Source: an uncultured Chitinophagaceae bacterium (GTDB taxonomy: Bacteria; Bacteroidota; Bacteroidia; Chitinophagales; Chitinophagaceae). From it: a DNA stretch of 64,000 bases. The stretch is from assembly GCA_903830285.1 (NCBI GenBank), contig CAIKTE010000116.1:1-64000 (forward strand). The letters are read 5' to 3'. Positions within the stretch are counted from its first letter, which is position 1; every line of letters begins with the position of its first letter. Below, one piece after another: positions 35,821 through 45,763 of the stretch. Below the pieces are notes generated by a model that worked only from the letters and a program-made list of their open reading frames with translations, did no database searches and was not told the DNA's origin. Made by a program: the position numbers and the translations under genes.

Positions 35821-37251
35821 TTAGCTGTTTAATAAAGAAGGTTTCCTGTAATAAGTTTCCATGATCAATTCGCCAAAGATCGTATTGGCCCAGGCAAACC
35901 ATTTACGCGTAAATTTCTTGGGATCGTCTTTATGAAAAGACTCATGAATAAAACCAGTTCCTGCATGCGTAGCCACAAGAGAATCAATACATTTTTTGAT
36001 CTCATCATCATCATTACTCGTTAATGCGCGTACCACATTACTCATAGGCCAGATCATATTATTACCAGTATGCGGACTCCCCATTCCCTCTCCTGCTTTT
36101 CCTTTGTAATAAAATGGATTTTCAGATGACAGCAATAGTCTTCTCGTATTATGATAGATAGGATCAGTTAACGATACTGCATCCAAATAAGGAAGTGACA
36201 ATAATGAAGGAACATTGGTATCATCCATTAAATTAAAACTACCATAACCGTTCACCTCATAGGCATACACTTTCCCAAAATCAACATGAGTAGTAATGGC
36301 ATATTGTTTTAATGCAGTGTTGACTTCTTTTGCCAATTCATTACATTCATTCGCCAAAGCAGCGTCTTTAAAGATCTGCTGAATCATTTCTGCAGCCTGT
36401 TGCAATACTACAGCAGCAAAAAAGTTAGAAGGTATCAGATAAGAAAATACTGTAGCATCATCGCTGGGCCTGAATGTTGAACAGATCAATCCAACAGGTT
36501 TTACCGGATAACCATAGCCTGAGATAGGCACACCATCTGTTGCCCATGCAGTCTTTCTTTGAAAATGATAAGGCCCATTTCCTTCTTTACGCTGCTGTTC
36601 TTTAAAAGTCTTCACGGTTAATTGTATAGCTTCTTTCCATTGCATATCGAATGGGCTAATATCACCCGTAGTTTTCCAATATTTATATGCCAAACGTATA
36701 GGGTAACATAGTGAATCAATTTCCCATTTGCGTTCGTGGATACCCGGTTTCATATCAGTAATATCCGTTTCTTTCCATTCGCTGATCTTAGAACCGTCTT
36801 TATAAAAAGCGTTGGCGTAAGGATCCAGATGAATGCATTTTACCTGGCGGTTGATAACACCGGCGATCAGTTGCTGTAGTTTTTTATCTTTTTTGATCAA
36901 AGGTAAATAAGGCCATACCTGTGCAGTACTGTCCCGCAGCCACATCGCATCAATATCTCCTGTAATTACATAAGTATCAGGACGGCCGTCGTTCATAGAA
37001 AAATCAACAGTTGTATCTAATGTATTCGGGAAACAATTTTCAAATAACCATCCCAGTTCTTTATTTTTTACACCTGCTTTTATTTCAGCAATGACTGATT
37101 CCACAGCATCACTTGTAAAATGACGGGCTGCCAATGGAGGACGTTTGCTTTCATATTCCGTAAAATAACTAGCAAATATGTTTTCCCTTTTTAATAATAA
37201 AGCAGCAGTAAGTACACCTGTGGTTTTAATAAATTCTTTTCGGCTAGGCAT
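35821..37251 (-). CDS. GH125 exo-alpha-1,6-mannosidase
   Basis: GH125 enzymes are metal-independent exo-alpha-1,6-mannosidases. The 476-residue protein shows the family pattern: NTLDTTVDF near 77, TGDIDAMWLRDSTAQVWPYL near 96-115, HLDPYANAFY near 136, then ATDGVPISGYGYPVKPVGLICSTFRPSDD-like blocks (about 235-265) and the C-terminal GTGFIHESFHKDDP. An N-terminal SRKEFIKTTG plus hydrophobic stretch resembles a twin-arginine signal with Arg-Lys in place of Arg-Arg. It lies beyond the terminator of the glucan locus on the same strand and may belong to it loosely. Substrate would be alpha-mannan or N-glycan mannose. Confidence 0.88.
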   Translation of the reverse strand: MPSRKEFIKTTGVLTAALLLKRENIFASYFTEYESKRPPLAARHFTSDAVESVIAEIKAGVKNKELGWLFENCFPNTLDTTVDFSMNDGRPDTYVITGDIDAMWLRDSTAQVWPYLPLIKKDKKLQQLIAGVINRQVKCIHLDPYANAFYKDGSKISEWKETDITDMKPGIHERKWEIDSLCYPIRLAYKYWKTTGDISPFDMQWKEAIQLTVKTFKEQQRKEGNGPYHFQRKTAWATDGVPISGYGYPVKPVGLICSTFRPSDDATVFSYLIPSNFFAAVVLQQAAEMIQQIFKDAALANECNELAKEVNTALKQYAITTHVDFGKVYAYEVNGYGSFNLMDDTNVPSLLSLPYLDAVSLTDPIYHNTRRLLLSSENPFYYKGKAGEGMGSPHTGNNMIWPMSNVVRALTSNDDDEIKKCIDSLVATHAGTGFIHESFHKDDPKKFTRKWFAWANTIFGELIMETYYRKPSLLNS

Positions 37252-37351
37252 TTGATCTCTTAATTGAAGTTCATGTAAAAGGATAAGCTAATGTAAGTAA
37301 GATATACAAGATCCTTTCAAATGTATTACCGTTTATTTTATGATATAAAAT

Positions 37352-37384
37352 AAAAAACGCAGCCTCATCGAGACTGCGTTTTTA
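37352..37384 (-). terminator. Terminator at the end of the glucan-utilisation operon
   Basis: Stem AAAAACGCAG / CTGCGTTTTT, closed further by CTC/GAG around ATC, with T runs on the minus strand. It follows the GH3 stop and separates the operon from the GH125 gene. Confidence 0.85.
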
Positions 37385-37418
37385 TTTCTGATCATTTGCA
37401 ATTTATCTTTCGGTGCTG

Positions 37419-39704
37419 CTATTTCAGCAACTCAAAACTATTTTCTTTGGTATGGTCTGAACTGCCTCCAACAAAAACTTTAAATGTACCGGGTTCGTAT
37501 ACAAATTTCAGATCGTTATTATAGAACTTAAGATCTTCTGCTGTTACAGTAAAATGGACTTCTTTGCTTTCTCCTTTCTTCAAATATATTTTTTCAAATC
37601 CTTTTAATTCTTTTACCGGTCTGGTGATACTGGCTATCATATCTCGTATATATAATTGTACCGTTTCTGCGCCATCATAATTTCCGCTGTTGGTTACAGT
37701 TACTTTCACATCTAATTTTTCATTGGGCTTAATGGAAGCTCTATTCAATGAAATATCGCTGTATGAAAAGCTGGTATAACTCAATCCAAAACCAAATGCA
37801 TAGAGCGGGTCATTTGAAATGTCTAAATAATTAGAACGAAACTTTTCGAACCATTTGCCTTCACCTAAAGGACGACCTGTATTTTTATGATTGTAATAAA
37901 TGGGAACTTGTCCTACACTCTGCGGCCAGGTGGTAGATAATTTTCCTGATGGATTCACGGCACCAAACAATACATCAGCAACAGCATTGCCTGCTTCAGT
38001 TCCGCCATGCCATACATTGATGATGGCAGGAATATTTTCCTGTTCCCATTTAATGGCGAGTGGTCTTCCAGTAAATAAAACCAGTACAACAGGCTTTCCT
38101 GTTTTAACCAATGCCTGTAGCAGATCTTTTTGCGACTGAGGCAAACTGATATCAGAGCGACTGGAACTTTCACCCGTCATTTCTGCTGACTCTCCCATGG
38201 CAGCAACAATGATATCTGCATTAGCAGCAGCATCCAATGCTTCTTTAATTAGAACATCTGCAGGACGATCATCTCTTTCCAATGGTTTACCAAATACACT
38301 TACACGTGTTTCAAATTCTTTATCAGCAGAAATATTTGCACCTTTTGCATAGATGATCTTAGCACCGCTTCCCAGTACATTTTTCATACCGGCCAATAAA
38401 GAGATCGGTTTTGTATAATCTGCAGCCACAGCCCATGTACCCAACATATTTTCTTTACTGTTCGCTAATGGTCCAACCAAAGCAATACTGGCAGTCTTTT
38501 TCAAGGGCAATAACTGATCATTGTTTTTCAACAAAACAAAAGTTTGTGCAGCAACTTCGCGGGCTGTTTTTAAATTAGCATCTGTAAAGATCTCTGTCGC
38601 AGCCCTGTGTTCATCACAATATTTATACGGATCAGCAAACAATCCCAATTTATATTTTGCTTCGAGGATCAATTTGCAAGCCTGATTGATCTGCTCAATC
38701 GTAACTTTCCCTTCTTGCAATGATTTTTTTAATGTGGTCAGGAATCCTTCGCCTACCATATCCATATCAACACCAGCTTTCAATGCCAATGAAGAAACTG
38801 TTTGCAGGTCGCCTAAACCATGTGCCGTCATTTCATTGATACCTGTATAATCTGTTACCACAAAACCTTTGAACTTCCATTGATCTCGTAATACATCTGT
38901 CAATAAGAATTTATTGGCAGTTGCAGGAATTCCATCCACTTCATTGAATGAACTCATGATACTTCCTGCCCCGGCTTCTACTGCTGCTTTATAGGGCGCC
39001 AGATATTCGTTATACATTCTGGAGCGGCTCATGTCTGTTGTATTATAATCTCTACCCGCTTCAGCAGCACCATACATGGCATAATGTTTTACACAGGCCA
39101 TGATGGTATTATTTTTTGATAAGTCATCTCCCTGATAACCATGCACCATTGCCTTTGCAATTTGAGATCCCAGAAAAGCATCTTCACCACTACCCTCTGC
39201 AATGCGACCCCAGCGTGGATCACGAGCAATATCTACCATCGGAGAAAATGTCCAGCAAATACCATCGGCACTGGCTTCCTCTGCAGCAATATGCGCCGTT
39301 TTCTCAATTAATTTCATATCCCAACTGCATGACAAGGCCAATGGTATCGGGAACTCTGTCTGATACCCATGGATCACATCCATACCAAAGATCAACGGGA
39401 TCTTTAAACGACTTTCTTCCACAGCTACTTTTTGCACAGCTTTGATCTTTGCTACTGATTTGATATTGAATAAGCCGCCTACTTTTCCTTCACGGATCTT
39501 CGCACCAATGTCTGAATTAGATGCTTGCCCTGTTGTAATATCACCTGCACCGGGTAAATTCAGTTGACCTAATTTTTCGTCCAATGTCATTTTACTCATC
39601 AGGTTATCTACAAATGCATTCATCTTGGCATTTGTGTTTTGAGCCTGTACATTAATAGAAAGTACTGTTAGTATTAATGCAAAGAAGTTTCTACAAGATT
39701 TCAT
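37419..39704 (-). CDS. GH3 beta-glucosidase (BglX-like)
   Basis: A 761-residue GH3 enzyme that removes glucose from the non-reducing end of beta-gluco-oligosaccharides, probably in the periplasm. Signal peptide 1-21 (NVQAQ). The (beta/alpha)8 domain contains RDPRWGRIAEGSGEDAFL near 165-180, KHYAMYGAAEAGRDY near 210 and the nucleophile Asp in VVTDYTG near 283. The alpha/beta sandwich carries the likely acid/base region (GESAEMTGESSSRSD near 515), and a C-terminal Fn3-like domain ends the protein. It is the last gene of the locus, 15 bp after the GH43 gene. GH3 enzymes near GH144 genes often act on beta-1,2-linked oligosaccharides, but linkage is inference here. Confidence 0.92.
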   Translation of the reverse strand: MKSCRNFFALILTVLSINVQAQNTNAKMNAFVDNLMSKMTLDEKLGQLNLPGAGDITTGQASNSDIGAKIREGKVGGLFNIKSVAKIKAVQKVAVEESRLKIPLIFGMDVIHGYQTEFPIPLALSCSWDMKLIEKTAHIAAEEASADGICWTFSPMVDIARDPRWGRIAEGSGEDAFLGSQIAKAMVHGYQGDDLSKNNTIMACVKHYAMYGAAEAGRDYNTTDMSRSRMYNEYLAPYKAAVEAGAGSIMSSFNEVDGIPATANKFLLTDVLRDQWKFKGFVVTDYTGINEMTAHGLGDLQTVSSLALKAGVDMDMVGEGFLTTLKKSLQEGKVTIEQINQACKLILEAKYKLGLFADPYKYCDEHRAATEIFTDANLKTAREVAAQTFVLLKNNDQLLPLKKTASIALVGPLANSKENMLGTWAVAADYTKPISLLAGMKNVLGSGAKIIYAKGANISADKEFETRVSVFGKPLERDDRPADVLIKEALDAAANADIIVAAMGESAEMTGESSSRSDISLPQSQKDLLQALVKTGKPVVLVLFTGRPLAIKWEQENIPAIINVWHGGTEAGNAVADVLFGAVNPSGKLSTTWPQSVGQVPIYYNHKNTGRPLGEGKWFEKFRSNYLDISNDPLYAFGFGLSYTSFSYSDISLNRASIKPNEKLDVKVTVTNSGNYDGAETVQLYIRDMIASITRPVKELKGFEKIYLKKGESKEVHFTVTAEDLKFYNNDLKFVYEPGTFKVFVGGSSDHTKENSFELLK

Positions 39705-39719
39705 ATCTAAGGGTTTTAT

Positions 39720-41501
39720 TTATTCTGATTTGATCGTATTAATTTTTTCTGATACTCCGTTTTCATTGATGGCTTCGATACTGAAATAGTAAGGCATGTT
39801 CTTGTCCATTGCCTTGAACCAATATTCATTCGCATCATAGACCATGATGCAACTGTATAATTTATCAGGGGCTATGCCAAAATAAATATTGTAAGCATAG
39901 GCATCCGTTGATGGTGCCCATCTGATCCAAGCACTGCGTTTATCCTTTTCTGTCCGCAATACCATAAAGCTTTTTACTGCATTTGGTTTTGATCCATTCC
40001 CAATACCGAATATGCGCAAGCCACTGATGGCAAACTTTCCAGTTGGCATATGAATGTTTTCCAACTTGATAAATCTTGCCTGTACCGATTTTTCCAATTC
40101 AACATATTCATGCGGGATATCTGTTTTGTTATTGCTTTTATCAATTAAAATATTCCATATTTTCCCATCTACAGAATAGTACATTTTGTATTGATGATAG
40201 ATATTGGTTTGCTTTCCCAGAAATTCCACATCCTGATCAGCATAATTTATTTGAACAGCATGTACAGTTGAAAGATCGCCGAGATCAGTTTGTATCCATT
40301 CTCCTTTATCTGCTGTTGCAGCACTCCAGTATGTTTTGATATTTTCATCTACCGCATTATTGGCATGATAAGCACCCAATGTTGATGAAACGGTAACAGG
40401 CTTATTATAGTTCAGCAACATCCAACCTGTAAAATATCCTACCCCGGTAAAACCTCCCGCATTCGGAGAGGCTTTATCTGATTGGGGTTTCGGGGGGGAT
40501 GGAATATAGTGCGGATAATCTCCAAATGCAGTATTCGTGTACATCACATCATCCTTATCAAAACCGGCAGGCCAGATACCGATCCTTCTTTCAAAATTAT
40601 TTTTAACACAGATGCCGATCGTGCTCACATGCCAGTAATCATTATTGTTATCTGTAAATGTTGCGCCGTGCCCTGCACCTCTTGCAAAACCACCTGGCTT
40701 GAATGATAAAGGGTCTGATTGTGATTTAAATGAACTACCAATGGGTTTATCACTCACAGCAACACCATCAGCGTATCCACTCATCTCAGTTCCGGGTGCC
40801 CCGTATTGCAGATAATATTTACCGTTGTGTTTTGTCATCCAGGAACCTTCTATGAAACCATCTAAAAAAGTATTATCCATATGTTCGCCGAACCTTTGCC
40901 AGCCATACCTTTCGGGCTCCAGTAAATAAGTTTCAACTCTTGTACCGATTGGTTTGAATGTTTTTCTGTTCAATTCAATTCCATATAAAGGGTAACGGTT
41001 ACTGCTTCCATTATACATGTAAAATCTGCCATCATCGTCAGTAAAAAATGCAGGGTCCCATCCACCGATCTCAAATGAATCAACCAATGGTTTCCATTCA
41101 TTCGCTTTTGGATTCGTACTCATCCAAAGGGTAAATTTATTTGTGTAAGTAGACCCAAAAACGATCATCGTGTCACCCACAATACCCACTGCCGGTGCAC
41201 ACAATTCATCATATCCTTCATTCCAGGGACGCAGGAATTTCTTTGAAACGAATTTCCAGTTCAACATATCACTGCTCCACCAATAACCCCATTGATTGGT
41301 GCTGAATAAATAATAATCATTCTTGTAATTTACGATTACAGGATCTGCAGTTGCACGGTGTTTACCCCATTCGGTGAAATTTGGGATAGGTGTATAACCA
41401 TAATCAATATTGATAGGGTTACAATATGTTTTTTGTTGTGCTAATAGATCAGTAGAACTGATCAATAAAATGAATACAAAAAGACAAAGTAACTGTTTCA
41501 T
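39720..41501 (-). CDS. GH43-like glycosidase with discoidin-type carbohydrate-binding domain
   Basis: About 593 residues. The start at 41501 (MKQLLCLF) gives a clean signal peptide (SSTDLLAQ) and leaves a 7-bp gap from the preceding gene; the upstream open start would overlap it. The five-bladed propeller shows the inverting triad region: HRATADPVIV (general base Asp), GGWDPAFFTDDDGRFYMYNG (second Asp) and FIEGSWMTKHNGKYYLQYG (acid Glu). A discoidin (F5/8C) module follows (about 370-490; WIQTDLGDLSTVHAVQI), then an Fn3-like module to the end. GH43 enzymes act on arabinan, xylan or beta-galactan, so its role in a glucan operon is unclear; it may strip side chains. Confidence 0.85.
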   Translation of the reverse strand: MKQLLCLFVFILLISSTDLLAQQKTYCNPINIDYGYTPIPNFTEWGKHRATADPVIVNYKNDYYLFSTNQWGYWWSSDMLNWKFVSKKFLRPWNEGYDELCAPAVGIVGDTMIVFGSTYTNKFTLWMSTNPKANEWKPLVDSFEIGGWDPAFFTDDDGRFYMYNGSSNRYPLYGIELNRKTFKPIGTRVETYLLEPERYGWQRFGEHMDNTFLDGFIEGSWMTKHNGKYYLQYGAPGTEMSGYADGVAVSDKPIGSSFKSQSDPLSFKPGGFARGAGHGATFTDNNNDYWHVSTIGICVKNNFERRIGIWPAGFDKDDVMYTNTAFGDYPHYIPSPPKPQSDKASPNAGGFTGVGYFTGWMLLNYNKPVTVSSTLGAYHANNAVDENIKTYWSAATADKGEWIQTDLGDLSTVHAVQINYADQDVEFLGKQTNIYHQYKMYYSVDGKIWNILIDKSNNKTDIPHEYVELEKSVQARFIKLENIHMPTGKFAISGLRIFGIGNGSKPNAVKSFMVLRTEKDKRSAWIRWAPSTDAYAYNIYFGIAPDKLYSCIMVYDANEYWFKAMDKNMPYYFSIEAINENGVSEKINTIKSE

Positions 41502-41508
41502 ATAAAGT

Positions 41509-42912
41509 CTATTTCTTGATGTATGAACTTTCAAATCCTAATTTTTGTAAGCCATTCTTAATTTCGGGACAACTCATGAATAGCTTCCATAACAAACCTG
41601 TTCGATAATTTTCTATCATAACAATAATGGGTCCCTGATCAATGGCCAGATGCGATTTTGCGTACCAGTTTTTTGTTTCACTGAATCCGTCTACAAAACC
41701 ATAAGGGCTCCAGATCTTATCTCCCAGATCATAATAAAAATGTTTGAGTGCTTTCATTGAATATTCAGGAGTGTAAGGGAAAGAAGCTAAAGCAGCAGTT
41801 GGCTGTATCACAGACCTGTCTACTTCCGGACAATGTGCTACATAACCTTTATAACTATCTCCTGCTGTTAAACCCCAGCAATTTTCGCCGTATCCTTTAT
41901 AATGTTTAGGATTTTCGATGCAATAAGCACGATTGATCAATGTGTGATTCTTGGTCTGCATCGCATAATCAATTCCATGATCATCTTTCAATGCATTAGG
42001 GTCAATCCCCATAAATGTATATTGTTCAAAGAACAAGGGTCCACCCTTCTCAAAATTTCCAAGCGGCAATTCAATACCATAATATTCCTTTCCGTTTCTC
42101 CAACTCGAGCTTTTTACCCATGAATTTTCGTATAGTTCTTTTGAGATAGAATGATAAGGCGATGATGCTGCCACGATATAAGTGATCAAAGCTTCATCCC
42201 ATCCATATACCGGGAAATTCATATTAAAATCATTGGCAGGACTCCAATGCCAATACAATAATTTGTTTTCACCTTTACTATGCCAGTTCCAATCGGCAGC
42301 ATCCCAGATCTGCTCTACCCTTTTCCTAAAATACTTTTCTTCAATCGTATTACCGTTAAAATATTGTCTTGCTGAAAGCAGTCCCATCATTAAATACGAT
42401 GTCTCCACAATATCAGCACCATCATCCAATCTTCCGAAAGGAATTGTTTTGCCGGTTGCTCCATTCATGAAATGCGGATAGATCCCATGATAACAATCTG
42501 CTTTTACTAAAAAATCAACCATCTTGATGAGACGCCTGATAGCAGTATCTCTATCGATCCATTTTCTTTCTGTTGCTACAATGATTGACATGATCCCAAA
42601 GCCAGAACCTCCGATCGCACAAGCTTCTTCCCCAAAACTTGACTTACTTAAATTAGGTTCATCATCAGCCTCATTGATATAATCCCAATAATATACTGCT
42701 TTCACAGTATTGCTTCTTTCTCTTGCCAACCCGCTTACAGGATGTCCATAATGCCAGAAATAACGGAAGGTTTGTTTTTGAACAATATCAAGCAAAGCAG
42801 AATCTGAAATATTTTTAATGATGCCAACCGCAGGAATGGAATTTTTTCTTTGTGCTGTTATAGGAAGCACAAAAGAAACAGAGATCAGTATAAAAAATAT
42901 TCTTCGAAACAT
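41509..42912 (-). CDS. GH144-family endo-beta-1,2-glucanase-like protein, copy 1
   Basis: A 467-residue exported protein (signal 1-20, PITAQ) of the 'putative glucoamylase' PF10091 family. Characterised members from Chitinophaga are endo-beta-1,2-glucanases, CAZy GH144. Family hallmarks: DIVQKQTFRYFW near 42, GGSGFGIMSIIVATERKWI, PHFMNGATGKTIPFGRLDDGADIVETSYL (acidic cluster) and NCWGLTAGDSYKGY near 350. Compared with the next gene it has about 17 extra residues (YYWDYINEADDEPNL) before GGSGFG. It begins 1 bp after the stop of copy 2, so the two are translationally close. Secreted to the periplasm. Confidence 0.85.
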   Translation of the reverse strand: MFRRIFFILISVSFVLPITAQRKNSIPAVGIIKNISDSALLDIVQKQTFRYFWHYGHPVSGLARERSNTVKAVYYWDYINEADDEPNLSKSSFGEEACAIGGSGFGIMSIIVATERKWIDRDTAIRRLIKMVDFLVKADCYHGIYPHFMNGATGKTIPFGRLDDGADIVETSYLMMGLLSARQYFNGNTIEEKYFRKRVEQIWDAADWNWHSKGENKLLYWHWSPANDFNMNFPVYGWDEALITYIVAASSPYHSISKELYENSWVKSSSWRNGKEYYGIELPLGNFEKGGPLFFEQYTFMGIDPNALKDDHGIDYAMQTKNHTLINRAYCIENPKHYKGYGENCWGLTAGDSYKGYVAHCPEVDRSVIQPTAALASFPYTPEYSMKALKHFYYDLGDKIWSPYGFVDGFSETKNWYAKSHLAIDQGPIIVMIENYRTGLLWKLFMSCPEIKNGLQKLGFESSYIKK

Positions 42913-42913
42913 T

Positions 42914-44236
42914 TTATTTGGTTTGATAATCGAAACCTAATTTATTCAAGCCTTTTTTTATTTCCGGGCAGCTCATGAATAGTTTCCATAATAAACCTGA
43001 CCTGTAATTTTCTATCATCACGATCTCCGGTCCCTGATCAATAGCCAGATAGGATTTTGCATACCAGTTTTTGGATTCATTGAATGCATCTATAAAACCA
43101 TATTTTCCCCATAATTTATCGCCTAAGTCAAAATAAAAATGCCTCAATGCTTTCATTGAGAATTCAGGTGCATAAGGGAATGCCGACAATGCTGCTGTCG
43201 GAGATATGGTACCATGATCATTGGTTGGCGAATGTGCATCATATCCGGTATAGGTGTCGCTGGCTGTTAATCCCCAGCAGTTCTCTCCATATCCCTTAAA
43301 CTTTTTAGGATTATCTATGCAGTATGCATGATTGATCAATGTGTGATTTTTATTCTGCAGCCAGTAATCGGCATATTGGTCTTTCAAACCGTGCGGATTC
43401 AAACCTAAGAAAGAATAGTGAGAAAAAAATAAAGGCCCTCCATAATCAAAACCTAATGGCAATTCATATCCATAAAAGGTCTTCCCATTTTTAAAGAAAC
43501 TTCCTTGCGCCCAGCCTTTATGATATACCGCACTGCTTACCGGATAACGCTCAGCTGATGCTGCCAGTATATACATGATCAAACATTCATTAAATCCATG
43601 TACCGGAAAATTCATCGCCCATCCGTTATTAGGACTCCAGTGCCAATACAAAACTTCTTCTCCTTTTGTAAACCAGTTCCATTCAATTTCATCCCACATC
43701 CAGCCGATCCTGTTTCTCAGTTCTGTTTCAGTTTTATTGTTTGCATTAAAATATTGCCGGGCACATAATAAGCCTTCAAATAAATATGAGGTTTCAACCA
43801 GATCTGCTCCGTCATCTTTTCTTCCGAATGGAATGGTCTTTCCTGTTGCACCATTCATCCAATGCGGAAATGCACCGTGATAGGAATTTGCTTTTTCAAG
43901 GAATAGCATCATTTTTAATAAATGCTTTGCTGCAGAATCTCTGGTGATCCATTTTCTTTCTGTTGCAACAATAATACTCATCACACCAAATCCTGTTCCT
44001 CCGGTTGTTACAACCTCATCACCATAACCAAATGTTGCATTACTTCTTTCTCTGGCCATGCCACTGATTGGATGTGCAAAGTCCCAGAAATATCTGAATG
44101 TTTGTTTTTGAACGATATCCAATAATTGATCATCAGATAAATCATTTTGAATACTGCTCTTATTTTGTGCAATCGTAGTTGCATATAAAAACAGAACTGT
44201 AACAATGGTTAGAAGAAGTTTATTTACTCTAATCAT
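42914..44236 (-). CDS. GH144-family endo-beta-1,2-glucanase-like protein, copy 2
   Basis: A 440-residue paralogue of copy 1 with a signal peptide ending TIAQ. It shares DIVQKQTFRYFWDFAHPISG, GGTGFGVMSIIVATERKWI, PFGRKDDGADLVETSYLFEG and ENCWGLTASDTYTGYDAH. It lacks the short insertion of copy 1 and is the most compact of the three. The acidic cluster in DDGADLVETS is intact, so it should be active. Located 39 bp after the GH30 gene in the operon. Confidence 0.85.
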   Translation of the reverse strand: MIRVNKLLLTIVTVLFLYATTIAQNKSSIQNDLSDDQLLDIVQKQTFRYFWDFAHPISGMARERSNATFGYGDEVVTTGGTGFGVMSIIVATERKWITRDSAAKHLLKMMLFLEKANSYHGAFPHWMNGATGKTIPFGRKDDGADLVETSYLFEGLLCARQYFNANNKTETELRNRIGWMWDEIEWNWFTKGEEVLYWHWSPNNGWAMNFPVHGFNECLIMYILAASAERYPVSSAVYHKGWAQGSFFKNGKTFYGYELPLGFDYGGPLFFSHYSFLGLNPHGLKDQYADYWLQNKNHTLINHAYCIDNPKKFKGYGENCWGLTASDTYTGYDAHSPTNDHGTISPTAALSAFPYAPEFSMKALRHFYFDLGDKLWGKYGFIDAFNESKNWYAKSYLAIDQGPEIVMIENYRSGLLWKLFMSCPEIKKGLNKLGFDYQTK

Positions 44237-44275
44237 ATTTCAATGAATTATTTTTTAAACAATACATTTATGATG

Positions 44276-45745
44276 TTACCAGATATAAGTGCCAACACCA
44301 CCTCCTGTTAATGCTGTTGTTACCCATTTACCATTTATTCGAATATTAAAAGATGCAGCATTGGTTCCATCATTTTCAACTATTAAAACTTTTTGCCCTG
44401 AGGGGGTTAAGAATGCAACGGCATTCAAATTGCCGGAATTACTACTGTAGATCCTTACAGAGCCAGCAGGAACAAATTTCGAAGCATGTGCAACTATATA
44501 ATATCCAACATTTCTCGTAATGGTTAAACCGATCGTTAATGCACCTTTGCAGGTATTACAACCACCAACAGTATGCGGTCCAAAACTTGGATCGTTGGCT
44601 AAATTCCATTCCAATGCATTGCGACTCCAGTTTCGCATTGAACCGATGATCACATTCTTTAAATGCCACATTAGATCGCCGCCAAAATTTCCTGTTGAAG
44701 CAGTGTATTGTTCCGTAAAATATACTTGCTTGGCCGGATATAAATTATGTACTGTTGATAATGCACTGATATCTCCTGCATACAAATGAAATGCAGAACC
44801 GTTTACAAATGCAGCAGCAGCCGCATCGCTTAATATGGTTGTTGGATATGTGGGTTGATCGCAGTTATGATCGTACACAATTATTTTTGTTGTTATTCCG
44901 GCCGACTGAAATGCAGGACCAAGATTATTTTTAATGAAATTAGCTTCTTGTATTGCGGATAAAACCATACTTGGATTATTTCCTGGATTCAATGGTTCGT
45001 TTTGAGGAGTGATGGCATCAATGGTAATTCCCTGTGCCTTCATTGCCTGAATATATTTTACAAAATACTGAGCATACACATTATAATATTGTGTTTGCAA
45101 ACCTCCGCCGATAGAACTGTTATTGTCTTTCATCCAAACAGGTGGTGACCATGGTGAACCCAGGATCTTTATGTTGGGATTGATCGCAATGATCTGTTTT
45201 AATAAAGGGATCAAATCAGTCATATCATTATTCAAACTGAAATTTGCAAGAGTAGGATCCGTTTGTCCGTTCGGCATATCATCATAACTAAAAACAGTTG
45301 CATTCAGGTCAGATGCACCGATACTTATTCGCAAATAACTGATGCCGATCGAAGTGGAAGATGTTCCAAATAATTCCTGCAAAAGATTTGCTTTATCCGA
45401 ACTGCTTAATTGATTGATCACAAATGCGCTTCCTCCCGTTAATGTAAAACCAAAGCCATCGATGGTTTGAAACGTTTGTGTTGAATCAACATCGATAAAG
45501 GGATTACTGTTTGCAACCGTACCAAAAGAAAGAATACCTGATTGCTTTTGCAAAAGAACAGATTGATCATTTGAAGTATACCAAAAATCAACATTGTTTA
45601 CAAGTACCGGAGGTATTACAGGTGTAACCGGAGTTATAGGAGTAGTGCTATCGTTATTAGGTTTTGAGCAATTGGCATTAGCCAATCCAACTGAAATAAA
45701 AATAACTAAGAAAAATAATTTTTGTTTGATATTATTGATGTTCAT
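44276..45745 (-). CDS. GH30 glucanase (possible endo-beta-1,6-glucanase)
   Basis: A 489-residue GH30 enzyme. After the signal and a Pro/Thr linker (PITPVTPVIPPV) come IDGFGFTLTGGSAFVINQL near 94, ILGSPWSPPVWMKDN near 195, the acid/base Glu in AITPQNEPLNPGNN near 246 and the nucleophile in QVYFTEQYT near 345, then a C-terminal beta-sandwich. Cys26 might carry lipid (ANANC), but the residue before it is unusual. The closest known activities are glucosylceramidase-like and beta-1,6-glucanase (GH30_3); the latter fits a glucan locus. Sits between GH144 copies 3 and 2. Confidence 0.85.
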   Translation of the reverse strand: MNINNIKQKLFFLVIFISVGLANANCSKPNNDSTTPITPVTPVIPPVLVNNVDFWYTSNDQSVLLQKQSGILSFGTVANSNPFIDVDSTQTFQTIDGFGFTLTGGSAFVINQLSSSDKANLLQELFGTSSTSIGISYLRISIGASDLNATVFSYDDMPNGQTDPTLANFSLNNDMTDLIPLLKQIIAINPNIKILGSPWSPPVWMKDNNSSIGGGLQTQYYNVYAQYFVKYIQAMKAQGITIDAITPQNEPLNPGNNPSMVLSAIQEANFIKNNLGPAFQSAGITTKIIVYDHNCDQPTYPTTILSDAAAAAFVNGSAFHLYAGDISALSTVHNLYPAKQVYFTEQYTASTGNFGGDLMWHLKNVIIGSMRNWSRNALEWNLANDPSFGPHTVGGCNTCKGALTIGLTITRNVGYYIVAHASKFVPAGSVRIYSSNSGNLNAVAFLTPSGQKVLIVENDGTNAASFNIRINGKWVTTALTGGGVGTYIW

Positions 45746-45763
45746 AATTCTAAATTTTTCTTT

